A stretch of 64,000 nt of DNA from NCBI GenBank assembly GCA_963841445.1, contig CAWJCP010000001.1, forward strand, positions 248,001 through 312,000, written 5' to 3'. Position numbers and translations under genes: made by a program. The notes under the pieces were generated by a model. The model was not told the origin of the DNA and did no database searches. It saw nothing but the letters and a program-made list of their open reading frames with translations. The stretch comes from Mayfieldus sp963841445 (GTDB taxonomy: Bacteria > Actinomycetota > Thermoleophilia > Solirubrobacterales > 70-9). Positions 26,268 through 35,395 of this stretch are shown one piece after another (position 1 is the stretch's first letter; every line of letters starts with the position of its first letter).

Positions 26268-28000
26268 GGCGCCTGCGGATCGCCCTCGCGACGATGGCGA
26301 TCACGGTGGCGATGGCCCAGGTCGCGGCGGCGGCTGCCGGGCCCGCCTCGACGTCCTCGACGACCCCGGCGACCAGCCCGGTGGCTGCGACCACCACCAC
26401 GACTTCGACCTCCACGACGACCACCACCACCACGTCGCCGACGACGACGACCACGACTGTCCCGCCGACCACAGGCGTCACGGTCGCCCCGACCACCACA
26501 ACGACGACCGCCCCGAAGCCGCCGAAGCCGCCGCACGGATCAGGCGGCACCGGCAACCCGAAGCCCGAGGGCTCAAACCCGCAGAAGGGAAGCAAGGAAG
26601 GCGACTCCAAGCATGGCGGCCACAAGCAGAACGGCGGCGCCGCGGCGCCTCAGCTCGGTGCCATCACGGCCCCGCTCTACCCATCGGTCTCCTGCGGCAG
26701 CGTCGGAGCCCCGGTCGGGCTGTTGCCGATCTACCAGCACGCCTCCGACGCCTACGGCCTCGGCCCGCAGGGGCCCGCGATCCTCGCCGCCATCAACGGC
26801 ATCGAGAGCGGCTTCGGCGCCAATCTCGGACCATCTTCAGCGGGCGCCGAAGGATGGATGCAGTTCATGCCTTCGACCTGGGCCAGCTACGGGGTCGACG
26901 CGAACGGGGATGGCGTGGCCAACCCGAACGATCCGCACGACGCGATCTTCGCCGCCGCCAGCTACCTCAGCGCGGCCGGCATGCCCGCCGACACTCCCGG
27001 CGCGATCTTCGCCTACAACCACGCCGACTGGTACGTCGCCGAGGTGCTCGCAAACGCCGGCTGCTACGGCAGCTCCGACGGCACCTACTCGCTGACGCCG
27101 GGAATGCCGCTGGTCTCCTGCACGCCGGCACATGGTTCTGAGATCGGGGAGCGCTACATGAACGCCTTCGAGCAGGCGGCCGGTCGCTACGACCTCGGCC
27201 GCCGCGGCGTCTGGGCGCTCGCCGGGGTCGCCCGCCTGGAGTCGAACTTCGGCAAGTCGATGAGCAAGGCCGAGCTTCAGCAGACCGGGCCGCTCGGCAT
27301 CGACCGCGACGAGTGGAACCGCTTCGAGATCGACGGCAACGACGACGGCCTGATCCGCCACGCGAGCATCGAGGACTCGGCCGCGACCCTCGCCCGCGAG
27401 ATCTGGTCGCGCGGCGACCTGCGGGCCGGGCTGTTCCTGCACAACCAGGCGTCCTGGTACGTCGATCAGGTCGTCGCCCAGGCCAACCAGCTCGCCGGCA
27501 AGTGCACGCAGCGCTCGGTCGAATGGAACGTCGCCCTTCCGACGCCGACCTCGGCACCGATCAACTGGGCCAACCTCACCCTCTCCAACTCCCTGGAGCT
27601 TCGCGACATCCGCAGTGGTGCGCTGGACCCGCGGATAATGGGGCTGCTCGGGATGATCACCCAGACCCACAAGATCACGATCTCGGCGCTGCGCTCCGAC
27701 CACTCTCAGATGACCGTGGACGGCAACGTCTCCAATCACTACTTCGGGCGTGCGATGGACATCGCCGCCGTCGACGGGGTCTCCTGCACCGATGTGGACC
27801 CGAGCGCTCCCTGCGCCCAGCTCGGCCGCACCCTGACCCTGCTTCCGGCGCCGCTTCACCCGACCGAGCTGATCTACTGCTTCGACCTCGACGGCCCGGG
27901 GCCCGCGTTCGCGCGCTCCGACCACTGCGATCACCTCCACGCCGGCTACGACGGCTACACCGGTACCCCGACCGCCCGGCCGGCGGCGACACAGCCTTAG
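26264..28000 (+). CDS. secreted lytic transglycosylase (SLT) family protein with Thr-rich linker
   Basis: 578-residue exported peptidoglycan hydrolase candidate. Signal peptide at 1-25 (LRIALATMAITVAMAQVAAA), then a threonine/proline low-complexity linker (residues 28-85, encoded by ACC/ACG runs) and a Lys/Gly segment. The first SLT-like domain has ILAAINGIESGFG with probable catalytic Glu181, SSAGAEGWMQFMPSTWASYG and a DANGDGVANPNDPHDAIFAA stretch. A second repeat (WALAGVARLESNFGKSM, TGPLGIDRDEWNRFEI) looks like another transglycosylase-like module. A C-terminal domain (SNHYFGRAMDIAAVDGVSC, DHCDHLHAGYDGYTG) resembles D-Ala-D-Ala carboxypeptidase-like metal-binding folds. Likely acts in cell-wall growth or spore/cell separation. 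Confidence 0.85.
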   Translation: MRRLRIALATMAITVAMAQVAAAAAGPASTSSTTPATSPVAATTTTTSTSTTTTTTTSPTTTTTTVPPTTGVTVAPTTTTTTAPKPPKPPHGSGGTGNPKPEGSNPQKGSKEGDSKHGGHKQNGGAAAPQLGAITAPLYPSVSCGSVGAPVGLLPIYQHASDAYGLGPQGPAILAAINGIESGFGANLGPSSAGAEGWMQFMPSTWASYGVDANGDGVANPNDPHDAIFAAASYLSAAGMPADTPGAIFAYNHADWYVAEVLANAGCYGSSDGTYSLTPGMPLVSCTPAHGSEIGERYMNAFEQAAGRYDLGRRGVWALAGVARLESNFGKSMSKAELQQTGPLGIDRDEWNRFEIDGNDDGLIRHASIEDSAATLAREIWSRGDLRAGLFLHNQASWYVDQVVAQANQLAGKCTQRSVEWNVALPTPTSAPINWANLTLSNSLELRDIRSGALDPRIMGLLGMITQTHKITISALRSDHSQMTVDGNVSNHYFGRAMDIAAVDGVSCTDVDPSAPCAQLGRTLTLLPAPLHPTELIYCFDLDGPGPAFARSDHCDHLHAGYDGYTGTPTARPAATQP

Positions 28001-28004
28001 CGGC

Positions 28005-28646
28005 CTAGCGGGCGGCGCGAAGCGGCGAGCTGTCCGAGAGCGGGTAGACCGGCAAGTCGAGCCGGCGGCGCAGCTCCGCGACCAGCTCGCGGGCGGCGGG
28101 CTCACGGCGCTGCCCGGGCACGCCGACGATCACCTCGTCGGCGGCGAAATCGCGCAGCGTGTCCTCGACCGCCTGCAGCGGGTCGGGGTCCCCGACCGCG
28201 CCGCGGGCCTCGACCTCGGCGGCCGCAAGGGCGCCCACGGTGAGCACGAGCTTTCGCTGCGCGTCGAGTCGCGAGCGCCCGACGTCGGAGGCCCAATGCG
28301 AGAGCGGCGTGTTGAGCGCTGGGGCCAGGACCAGCACCTCAGGATCGGCGTCGGGCCCGGCCTGCGCCGCCACGCGCACGCTCTCGACCGCTTCCGGCGC
28401 GTCGATCGGCTCGATCGCGACGAGCAGCAGCCTGCGATGCCGGTCGGTGGCCCGAGCCACCTCGATCGGCTCGTCGGGGCTGATCCGGGCGGCAGCGAGG
28501 AGCAACGAGCCGACCGCCAGGGCGCCGATCGCGAGACCGAGGCCCGGCCCGGCGACGATAAAGCCGATCGAGCCTGGAACCACCAGCACGAAGACGATCA
28601 GCGGCAACATCCAGGGCCGCAAGACGAGATTGGTCCGCCCCGTCAT
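28005..28646 (-). CDS. membrane-anchored universal-stress-protein-like protein
   Basis: 213 residues. Two N-terminal transmembrane helices (MLPLIVFVLVVPGSIGFIVA and LGLAIGALAVGSLLLAAA) precede a soluble alpha/beta domain: RRLLLVAIEPIDAPEAVESV, then TLRDFAADEVIVGVPGQ and AARELVAELRRRLDLPVYPL, resembling a UspA-type nucleotide-binding fold without a clear ATP-binding G-2x-G-9x-G(S/T) motif. Function unknown. It is convergent with the transglycosylase; the stops are 5 nt apart. The ATG at 28646 is chosen because the upstream extension lacks coding character. Confidence 0.68.
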   Translation of the reverse strand: MTGRTNLVLRPWMLPLIVFVLVVPGSIGFIVAGPGLGLAIGALAVGSLLLAAARISPDEPIEVARATDRHRRLLLVAIEPIDAPEAVESVRVAAQAGPDADPEVLVLAPALNTPLSHWASDVGRSRLDAQRKLVLTVGALAAAEVEARGAVGDPDPLQAVEDTLRDFAADEVIVGVPGQRREPAARELVAELRRRLDLPVYPLSDSSPLRAAR

Positions 28647-28675
28647 GGAGCAAGGGTAACCGGGGTGCGATGCGG

Positions 28676-29313
28676 CTACTCGGTCGCGTGCGGACGCGCA
28701 GGGCCCCGGATCAGCGGCTCGACCCATGGCAACGGCTTGGGAAACGAGTCCGGCTGCAGATCCGAGACATCGAAGGCGCCGCTGAGCGTGGCGGCCGTGT
28801 CCCGGTTCGCATTGCAGCCGCCGGCGAACCACCCCCAGGGGCGATTGAGCCGATCCTGCCAACGGGCCCGTGCGCTGCCTTCCTCGCCGCGGACATGCTC
28901 GATCAAGAGCAGCTCGCCATCAGAATCCAGCACCCGCGCCGCCTCCAGCGCCGCCCGCTGGGGGTCGTCGACGGTGCAAAGGACGAGCGTCGCAGACGAC
29001 GGTGTCGAAGCTGTGGTCCGCGAAATGGAAGTTGCTCGGCGCCGCTCTCGGAAACCTCCACCGCGCAGGTCAACCCGGCGTCCTTGGCCCGCATTCTGAG
29101 CCGCTTCGCCATGTGGGGGTCGGGCTCGGTGAGGACCAACTCGGTCACCGCCTTGCCGTAGTGCTCGAGGTTGTGCCCGGTGCCGGCCCCCAACTCCAGC
29201 GTTCGCCCACGGGCGCGGCTGAGCAGCTCGGCGCGCATCGCGGACAGTCCGGCCTTCTCGCTGCCTGCGAGCACGCGGTCATAGACCGCCGCGAAGAGCC
29301 GATGGCCCGGCAT
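28676..29313 (-). pseudogene. class I SAM methyltransferase, broken by two +1 frameshifts
   Basis: Reads in frame from MPGHRLFAAVYDRVLAGSEK through the SAM motif TLELGAGTGHNLEHY and the acidic-loop motif LVLTEPDPHMAKR to AEQLPF. It then shifts near 29022 (into DHSFDTVVC) and again near 28990 (into TLVLCTVDDPQRAALEAARV), ending LDSDGELLLIEHVRG and an intact C terminus at 28676. The three pieces join into one UbiE/Coq5-like methyltransferase of about 210 residues. Each shift is one extra base. This lies in an otherwise clean part of the window, so it could be a true pseudogene or two consensus errors. Substrate unknown. Confidence 0.72.
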
Positions 29314-29378
29314 GACTTGCCAGCCTCGCATAACGTGAGAAAGAGAATCAAGCGACGAGTCACTTCCGGAGGAGAGAC

Positions 29379-29660
29379 ATGCCCCTATACGTGATGCTCA
29401 CCAACCTCACCCCTGACGGCGTGAAGACGCTGAAGAGCAACCCGAACCGGGTCGGCGAGGTCAACAAGGAGGTCGAGCAGATCGGCGCCAAGGTCGTCGC
29501 CCAGTACGCGACCCTCGGCCAGTACGACTTCGTGACCATCGTCGAGGCGCCCGATCCCGAGACGATGGCCAAGGTCTCGGTCGAGCTCGGCTCGCGAGGG
29601 ACGATGACCAGCGAGACGATGTCGGCGATGAAGTCCGACGAGCTCGCCTCGTCGCTCTAG
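29379..29660 (+). CDS. GYD-domain protein
   Basis: 93 residues matching the small GYD family: MPLYVMLTNLTPDGVKTLKS, then VVAQYATLGQYDFVTIVEAP and MAKVSVELGSRGTMTSETM. The name-giving G-[QY]-[YF]-D motif is GQYD. It is a ferredoxin-like-fold dimeric alpha-beta barrel protein of unknown biochemical role. GGAGGAGA lies 4 nt before the ATG. It is followed by purD on the same strand, with a 64-bp gap. Confidence 0.85.
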   Translation: MPLYVMLTNLTPDGVKTLKSNPNRVGEVNKEVEQIGAKVVAQYATLGQYDFVTIVEAPDPETMAKVSVELGSRGTMTSETMSAMKSDELASSL

Positions 29661-29724
29661 TGGCCCCGTCCACGAATACGGCACGGACCGTACCTGCGGA
29701 CGCGACCACTAGCGAGCGGTCCGC

Positions 29725-31014
29725 TTGCGCGTAATCGTAGCCGGCGGAGGCGGTCGCGAGCACGCGATCGTCCGTTCACTGGCCCGATCTTCGCAGTCGC
29801 CGGAGCTTTACTGCGCGCCCGGCAACGCCGGGATCGCCGCCGACGCCGCCTGCCTCGAGGTCGGCGCCGAAGACGTCGACGCGATCGTCGACGTCGCGGG
29901 TGCGCACGAAGTCGACCTGGTCGTCGTCGGGCCCGAGGCGCCTCTCGTCGCCGGAGCGGTCGATGCGCTCGAGGCGGCCGGGATCCCGGCCTTCGGCCCG
30001 GGCGCCGGCGCGGCGAAGCTGGAGGGATCGAAGGCGTTCGCGAAGGAGCTGATGGCTGAGGCTGGAGTGCCGACCGCCGCACACACGGTGCTGCGGGGCC
30101 GCGACGAGGCGCTCGGGCAGCTCTCCAGCGCCTCCTACCCGGCGGTGCTGAAGGCCGACGGGCTGGCGGCGGGCAAAGGCGTGATCATCTGCGAAAGCGA
30201 GGCCGACGCTCGCGAAGCCATCGAGGTCTACTTCACCGAGCAGCGCTTCGGCGCGACCGAGGTGGTGCTCGAGGAGTTCATCGACGGCGAGGAGCTCTCG
30301 CTGCTGGCCCTCTGCGACGGCGAGAACGTTGTGCCGCTGGCCCCCGCCCAGGACTACAAGCGGATCGGCGACGGGGACCGGGGACCGAACACCGGCGGCA
30401 TGGGCAGCTACTCGCCGGTGCCCGGCTTCGAGCCCGAGCGCGTCGAGGAGATCATCGACTCGGTGCACCGTCCCGTGGTCGAAGCGATGGCGCGCCGCGG
30501 GCAGCCGTTCCGGGGCGTGCTCTATGCAGGGCTGATGCTGACCTCTGACGGCCCCAGAGTGCTCGAGTTCAACGTCCGCTTCGGCGACCCCGAAACGCAG
30601 GCGGTGCTGCCACGGCTGCGCTCCGACCTGCTGGAGCTCTGCCTCGCATCACGCGAACCGGGCGGCTTGGCCGGCGTGACGGCCGAGTTCAAGCCGGACT
30701 GGGCGGTCACCGTCGTGCTCGCCTCGGCGGGCTACCCGCAATCGTCCTCGAAGGGCGACGTGATCAGCGGGCTCGACGCCGCCGCGCGTGGGGCCGAGGT
30801 GCTGCACGCGGGCACCGCGCGGCGCGATGGGGAGATCGTCACCGCCGGCGGGAGGGTTCTGAACGTAACCGGCCTCGGCCCAGGGCCGGCGCAGGCGCGC
30901 GCGCGGGCATACGATGCGGCGCGCCAAATCAGCTTCGACGGCATGCAGATGCGCAACGACATCGCCGCGCGGGCCGTCGATCGGCTCGCCCCGAAGGCCC
31001 AGAACCCCGAATAG
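29725..31014 (+). CDS. purD: phosphoribosylamine-glycine ligase
   Basis: ATP-grasp enzyme making GAR in step 2 of purine synthesis. 429 residues: MRVIVAGGGGREHAIVRSLA at the N terminus, PGNAGI, GPEAPLVAG, the ATP-grasp core AVLKADGLAAGKGVIIC, EEFIDGEELSLLALCDG, RGPNTGGMGSYSPVPGF (family signature) and LEFNVRFGDPETQAVLPRL. TTG start: the N-terminal motif begins right at it. First gene of the purine run purD-purE-purB. Confidence 0.96.
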   Translation: MRVIVAGGGGREHAIVRSLARSSQSPELYCAPGNAGIAADAACLEVGAEDVDAIVDVAGAHEVDLVVVGPEAPLVAGAVDALEAAGIPAFGPGAGAAKLEGSKAFAKELMAEAGVPTAAHTVLRGRDEALGQLSSASYPAVLKADGLAAGKGVIICESEADAREAIEVYFTEQRFGATEVVLEEFIDGEELSLLALCDGENVVPLAPAQDYKRIGDGDRGPNTGGMGSYSPVPGFEPERVEEIIDSVHRPVVEAMARRGQPFRGVLYAGLMLTSDGPRVLEFNVRFGDPETQAVLPRLRSDLLELCLASREPGGLAGVTAEFKPDWAVTVVLASAGYPQSSSKGDVISGLDAAARGAEVLHAGTARRDGEIVTAGGRVLNVTGLGPGPAQARARAYDAARQISFDGMQMRNDIAARAVDRLAPKAQNPE

Positions 31015-31029
31015 ACAGGGAGAACGCGG

Positions 31030-31536
31030 ATGGAGATAGATAAGCCCGAGACCGGCGAGACCCAGGTGGTCGAGGCGGCGCCGCCGGACCCGGAGACGAT
31101 GCCGGAGGTCGAAGCGGCTTTCGAGGAGATCGAGGTCGACGCGCCCCTGGTCGGGATCATCATGGGCTCGGCCAACGACAAGCCGAAGATGCAGCCGGCC
31201 GGAAAGGCCCTCCAAGAGGAGGGAATCCGCTACGAGGTGCGGGTGATGAGCGCCCACCGCGACCCCGAGAAGGTTCGCGACTACTGCACCAACGCCCGCC
31301 TGCGGGGGTTGAAGGTGATCATCGCCGGGGCCGGCATGTCGGCGGCGCTGCCCGGAGTCGCTGCCGCCCATTCCGACCTGCCGGTCGTCGGAGTGCCGAT
31401 CTCGGGCAAGAACCTCGGCGGCCTCGACGCGCTGCTCTCTGCGGTGCAGATGCCGCCCGGCGTGCCGGTCGCCTGCGTCGCGATCGACGGAGCGAAGAAC
31501 GCCGGACTGCTCGCTGCGCGGATAATCAACGCGTGA
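31030..31536 (+). CDS. purE: N5-carboxyaminoimidazole ribonucleotide mutase (AIR carboxylase family)
   Basis: Carboxylation step of purine synthesis. 168 residues. Residues 1-37 are an acidic, probably disordered extension not found in typical PurE (about 160 without it). The core has GIIMGSANDKPKMQPAGKAL at the usual GSxSD position, RYEVRVMSAHRDPEKV (SAHR), IIAGAGMSAALPGV (GAG-AHLPG equivalent) and VGVPISGKNLGGLDALLSAV. No purK lies beside it, so either purK is elsewhere or this form uses CO2 directly. The stop overlaps the purB GTG by 4 nt. Confidence 0.92.
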   Translation: MEIDKPETGETQVVEAAPPDPETMPEVEAAFEEIEVDAPLVGIIMGSANDKPKMQPAGKALQEEGIRYEVRVMSAHRDPEKVRDYCTNARLRGLKVIIAGAGMSAALPGVAAAHSDLPVVGVPISGKNLGGLDALLSAVQMPPGVPVACVAIDGAKNAGLLAARIINA

Positions 31537-32816
31537 TCGCGCGCTACACGAGGCCGGACATGGGCGCCGTCTGGACCCGGCAGCACCGGATGGAGAAGTG
31601 GCTGGCGGTTGAGCTGGCCGCGACCGACGCCTGGGCCGAGGAGGGGGTGGTGCCGCGCGACGCGGCGGCCGCTTGCCGGTCGCAGGCGGCCTTCAGCGTC
31701 GAGGCAGTCGAGGAGCGCGAGCAGGTCACCAATCACGACGTCGCCGCGTTCGTTGACGTCGTCGCCGAGTCGATCGGCGAGCAGGGACGCTGGATCCACT
31801 ACGGGCTGACCTCATCCGACGTCCTCGACACGGCGCTGGGCGTGCAGATCTCCGAGGCGGGGCTGATCCTCCTGCAGGGCGCGCGCGCCTACCGCGACGC
31901 TCTGGTCAAGCGGGCACTCGAGCACCGCGAAACTCGCTGCGTCGGCCGCACTCACGGCGTGCACGCCGAGCCAACCACCTTCGGCCTGCGGCTCGCCGGC
32001 TTCGCGTTCGAGGCCGACCGCAACCTGGCCCGGCTCGGGGCCGCATTGCAGGCGGCCTCGGTCGGAAAGCTCTCCGGCGCGGTCGGGACCTACGCCTCGA
32101 TCCCGCCCTCGGTCGAGGCGCGGGTGATGGAGGCGCTGGGCCTGCGCCGCGAGGACGTCTCGACCCAGGTCGTGCCCCGCGACCGTCACGCGCAGCTGCT
32201 CTCCGCGATCGCCCTCGCGGGCGCCGGAATCGAGCGCTTCGCCACTGAGGTCCGCAACCTGCAGCGGACTGAGGTCCGCGAGGTGCAAGAGCCGTTCGGC
32301 GCCGGTCAGAAGGGCTCCTCGGCGATGCCTCACAAGCGCAACCCGATCCTCGCCGAGCGGCTCACCGGGCTGGCCCGGGTGCTGCGCGGTTACGCGCAAA
32401 CCGGATTGGAGAACGTCGCGCTGTGGCACGAGCGCGACATCTCCCACTCCGGCGCCGAGCGGGTGGTGCTCCCCGACGCGACGATCCTGCTCGACTACAT
32501 GCAGCATGCCGCGGCCCGGGTCGCAGCGGAGATGCGTGTCGATGCGGAGCGCATGCGCGCAAACCTCGAGCTCACCCACGGGGCGCTGTTCAGCCAGCGG
32601 GCGCTCACCGCCCTGGTCGAGTCGGGAATGACCCGCGACGAGGCCTACCGGGTGGTGCAGTCGGCGGCGCAACGCGCCTTCGACGAAGAAGTCCCGTTCC
32701 GGGAGCTGATCGGCGCGGAGGCCCCCGATCTCGATCTCGACGCGGTCTTCGACTACGAGGCGTTCCTGCGCCACGTGCCGAGCGTCTTCGAGCGCCTCGG
32801 GTCGCTGCGCGGATAG
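31533..32816 (+). CDS. purB: adenylosuccinate lyase
   Basis: Cytosolic lyase acting twice in purine synthesis (SAICAR to AICAR, adenylosuccinate to AMP). 427 residues of the aspartase/fumarase fold: IHYGLTSSDVLDTALGVQ, RTHGVHAEPTTFGLR (catalytic His), QVVPRDRHAQLLSAI and the signature KGSSAMPHKRNPI near residue 262, with the catalytic Ser. GTG start overlapping the purE stop (GTGA). A small hairpin follows the stop, then an unrelated secreted-protein gene. Confidence 0.95.
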   Translation: MIARYTRPDMGAVWTRQHRMEKWLAVELAATDAWAEEGVVPRDAAAACRSQAAFSVEAVEEREQVTNHDVAAFVDVVAESIGEQGRWIHYGLTSSDVLDTALGVQISEAGLILLQGARAYRDALVKRALEHRETRCVGRTHGVHAEPTTFGLRLAGFAFEADRNLARLGAALQAASVGKLSGAVGTYASIPPSVEARVMEALGLRREDVSTQVVPRDRHAQLLSAIALAGAGIERFATEVRNLQRTEVREVQEPFGAGQKGSSAMPHKRNPILAERLTGLARVLRGYAQTGLENVALWHERDISHSGAERVVLPDATILLDYMQHAAARVAAEMRVDAERMRANLELTHGALFSQRALTALVESGMTRDEAYRVVQSAAQRAFDEEVPFRELIGAEAPDLDLDAVFDYEAFLRHVPSVFERLGSLRG

Positions 32817-32835
32817 CGCCCGGCAGCGCTGAAAG

Positions 32836-32850
32836 TCCCGATTTTCGGGA
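32836..32850 (+). terminator. short hairpin after purB
   Basis: TCCCGA-TTT-TCGGGA, 20 nt past the stop. The stem is only 6 bp, with no T-run; weak terminator candidate. Confidence 0.35.
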
Positions 32851-32892
32851 TGGAATCGTTCCCCGGCAACGCGTACCCTTCGGCGCTTGGGA

Positions 32893-33946
32893 ATGGGGGT
32901 CCCGTATCGAAGTCGAACCGTCCAGACCGTGCTCGCGGCCCTGGCGCTGTGCGTGCTGGCGGCTGCAGTGATCACGCCCCGCGCCGATGCGATTGCCTTT
33001 GGCGCCAACCTGAGCCGCCCGGCCGACAACATGACCCGTTGCGGCCAGTTCCTCTTCCCGCAACAGTCGATCACCTGCTCGGCGGAGTCGACCAACCTCA
33101 CGACCGGCGAATCGGGCTTTCCGCCGGTCGGGGTCGGGGTAGTGACCCAGGTCCGGGTCAAGGTTGGGCCGATCACCGGACCGATGCAGATCGTCGTCGA
33201 GGAGGCGCTGCGCAAGGACAACCCCTCCGACCCGGGGCACCCGACGTACGCGTGCTGCAAGGCGATCAACGCGAGCCAGGTCTTCACCCCGGCCGCCAAT
33301 GCGATCACGCCGGTCAACGTCAACCTGACGACCCGTCAGGACATCGCGCCCGACCCCGCCAGTGGCTTCTACGTCGACGACCACCTCTCGCTCTCGGTGC
33401 TCGATCCGAACGTGCCAATTCCCGTCAACATCGACAACACCCAGACGATCGGCGTGAGCCTCTGGTTCCCTGCCTGGAAGGTCGGCGATGAGCGTGCCGG
33501 GGGCTTCGGGACGAGTGGCGGACAGGTCCTGTTCAATGCCGACTGGAACGCCTCGCCCGGTGCCGACCAGTCGCCGCTGGAGTTCCTGAAGCGCACCTTC
33601 CCGGTTCGAGCCGGCAATGTGTTCGCGCCGCTGCTCTGCGCCGCCGGTGCTCCCTGCGTGGGGAACTTCCTGCTGCAGAACCTCAACGCGCGGCTGCTGC
33701 GGCTCTCGGGCGCGCGTGAGACCGGCAGCGTCTTGCGGAAGAGGACCCGCCGGACCTACGCGAAGAAGAAGTTCAAGATCAAGGCGGGCAAGAGGAAGAC
33801 CCTCAAGATCCCCCTCAACCGCAAAGGCAAGCGGCTGCTGCGAGGGCGCAAGAAGGTCAAGGTCGTGGGCGAACGTGAAGCTGAAGAACGTGGCCGCCGG
33901 CGCCCAGCCCTCGGCCCGGGTCAAGCTGCAAGGTCAAGAAGCGCTA
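32893..33946 (+). CDS. secreted protein with Lys-rich C-terminal module, frameshifted near the 3' end
   Basis: Signal peptide at the start (TVLAALALCVLAAAVITPRADA). The mature part is beta-rich with several cysteines (MTRCGQFLFPQQSITCSAES, YACCKAINAS, LLCAAGAPCVGNFLLQ). The C-terminal 70 residues are Lys/Arg-rich (YAKKKFKIKAGKRKTLKIPL, NRKGKRLLRGRKKVKVV). The frame then breaks twice: one extra G near 33867 and one extra C near 33929. Correcting both gives ...ANVKLKNVAAGAQPSARVKL plus a basic end at the TAG at 33944. Uncorrected, the frame runs to 33966. Unknown function; the modular composition resembles the glycine-rich protein at 1.6-2.8 kb. It overlaps the P450 3' end by 13 nt. Confidence 0.68.
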
Positions 33947-35298
33947 GGCCGGCGCCTCAGGCGTAGGCGGGCTGCGGCATGGCCGGCCCGGCGCTCGACG
34001 AGCACGACCGGGGTGCCCCGCTTCGGCGAGAAGGTGATGTTGCGGCGCTTGATTCCCTCCGGGCGCTCACTCGCCGGCTCAAGTTGGCAGCGCCCGATCA
34101 CCTCGCGCAGGACGATCCGCATCTCGAACTCGGCGAAGCTGGCGCCGAGGCAGCGCCGCACCCCGCCGCCGAACGGAATCCAGGAGTAGGTCTCCGGCCC
34201 GCCATCGAGGAAGCGCTCCGGCTTGAAGGCGTGGGGGTCGGGATAGACGTCGGGGCGGGTGTGGGCGAGGTAGATCGAGGGGCTGATGTCGGTGCCCGCC
34301 GGCAGCGTGTAGCCGTTCACCTCGAGCTCTGAGGCGAGCCGCCGCCCGGCGATCGGGATCACCGGCCGCAGGCGCAGCGCCTCGGTGATCGTCGCGCGCA
34401 GGTACTCGTCCCCTTCGCCGTCGGCGATCTCGGTCCGCAGCCGCTCCAGCACCTCGGGATTGCGCAGCAGCAGGTCGAAGGTCCAGGCCAGCGCCGTGGC
34501 GGTGGTCTCATGGCCGGCGAGCAGCAGGGTGACCAGCTGATCGCGTACCTCGGCATCGCCCATCTCGCTGCCGTCCTCGAAGCGGGCGACGAGCAGCATC
34601 GAGAGGATGTCCTCGCGCTCGCCGAGCTCGGGATCGGCGCGGCGGGCGGCGATCTCGTCGTAGAGAAGGGCGTTGACGCGCGCGAGGCTCTTCTCGAACG
34701 CCCGCCAGGGCCCGTATCGCGCCAGGGCCTCGTAGCGCATGCTCGCGAAGCCGACCAACTGCTTCGCGGCGGACGAGGTCTGGTTCAGCAGCACTCCCAG
34801 GGCGTCGCGCATCGGCGCCAGGCGGGCCTCTCCGGTGACCCCGAAGACGGCGCGCAGGATCACCTCCAGGGTGACGCTCTGCATGCGCGGATGAATCCGG
34901 AACTCCTCGCCGATCCGCCAGGAGTCGACCTCGCGGGAGATCACCTCTCCGATCACCGCCTCGTAGGCGCGCATGCGCTCGCCGTGGAAGGCGGGCAGCA
35001 TCAGCTTGCGGCGGGCGAGGTGCTCGGCGCCCTCCAGGAGCAGGATCGAATCAGCGCCCATCACCGGCTCGAGCGTCGCGTTGCGCCCCGGCGGCAAGGT
35101 GTTGCGCGAGTTCGAGTAGATCGCCTTTGTCGCCGCGGGGTCGGACGTCAGGTACAGGGGCGTCTCGAAGCCGAGGAACTTGACTCCGAAGGTCTCACCG
35201 AAGCGCTCGCGACCGTCCTCCATGAACTCGATCGGCCGGAACATCCAGCGCATCATCTGAGCCGAAGGCCGGCCCGGGTGCTCGGGCGGCAGCGTCAT
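33934..35298 (-). CDS. cytochrome P450
   Basis: Haem monooxygenase of about 454 residues. Motifs: I-helix oxygen-binding LLAGHETTATALAWTF, K-helix ITEALRLRP (ExxR), PERFLDG, and the haem loop WIPFGGGVRRCLGASFAEFE with Cys about residue 383. No membrane anchor, so it is a soluble bacterial class; electron donors are not nearby. It sits alone between two purine clusters on the opposite strand. I start it at the ATG at 35298 (MTLPPEHPGRPS); upstream in-frame codons run through a strong palindrome and are unlikely to be coding. Substrate unknown. Confidence 0.9.
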   Translation of the reverse strand: MTLPPEHPGRPSAQMMRWMFRPIEFMEDGRERFGETFGVKFLGFETPLYLTSDPAATKAIYSNSRNTLPPGRNATLEPVMGADSILLLEGAEHLARRKLMLPAFHGERMRAYEAVIGEVISREVDSWRIGEEFRIHPRMQSVTLEVILRAVFGVTGEARLAPMRDALGVLLNQTSSAAKQLVGFASMRYEALARYGPWRAFEKSLARVNALLYDEIAARRADPELGEREDILSMLLVARFEDGSEMGDAEVRDQLVTLLLAGHETTATALAWTFDLLLRNPEVLERLRTEIADGEGDEYLRATITEALRLRPVIPIAGRRLASELEVNGYTLPAGTDISPSIYLAHTRPDVYPDPHAFKPERFLDGGPETYSWIPFGGGVRRCLGASFAEFEMRIVLREVIGRCQLEPASERPEGIKRRNITFSPKRGTPVVLVERRAGHAAARLRLRRRPSAS

Positions 35299-35311
35299 GA
35301 GGAGAAAAGAA

Positions 35312-35339
35312 TCACACATTGCGCAGAGCGCATGTGTGA
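35312..35339. promoter_or_regulatory. long palindrome between divergent P450 and purC
   Basis: TCACACATTGCGC-AGA-GCGCATGTGTGA: 12-bp arms, perfect except one bulged T. It lies 13 bp from the P450 start and about 56 bp from purC. The form suits a dimeric repressor site for one or both genes; the lack of coding sequence around it supports the chosen P450 start. Confidence 0.55.
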
Positions 35340-35395
35340 GCTGCGTCCCCGGCGCCGGCGGAGCCGGAGCCGTTGTTAGCATCGGCGGTCTGCCG

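Noticed and set aside
26390..26520. ACC/ACG repeat tract
   Set aside because: It encodes the threonine linker of the transglycosylase; low-complexity coding sequence, not a CRISPR or regulatory repeat.
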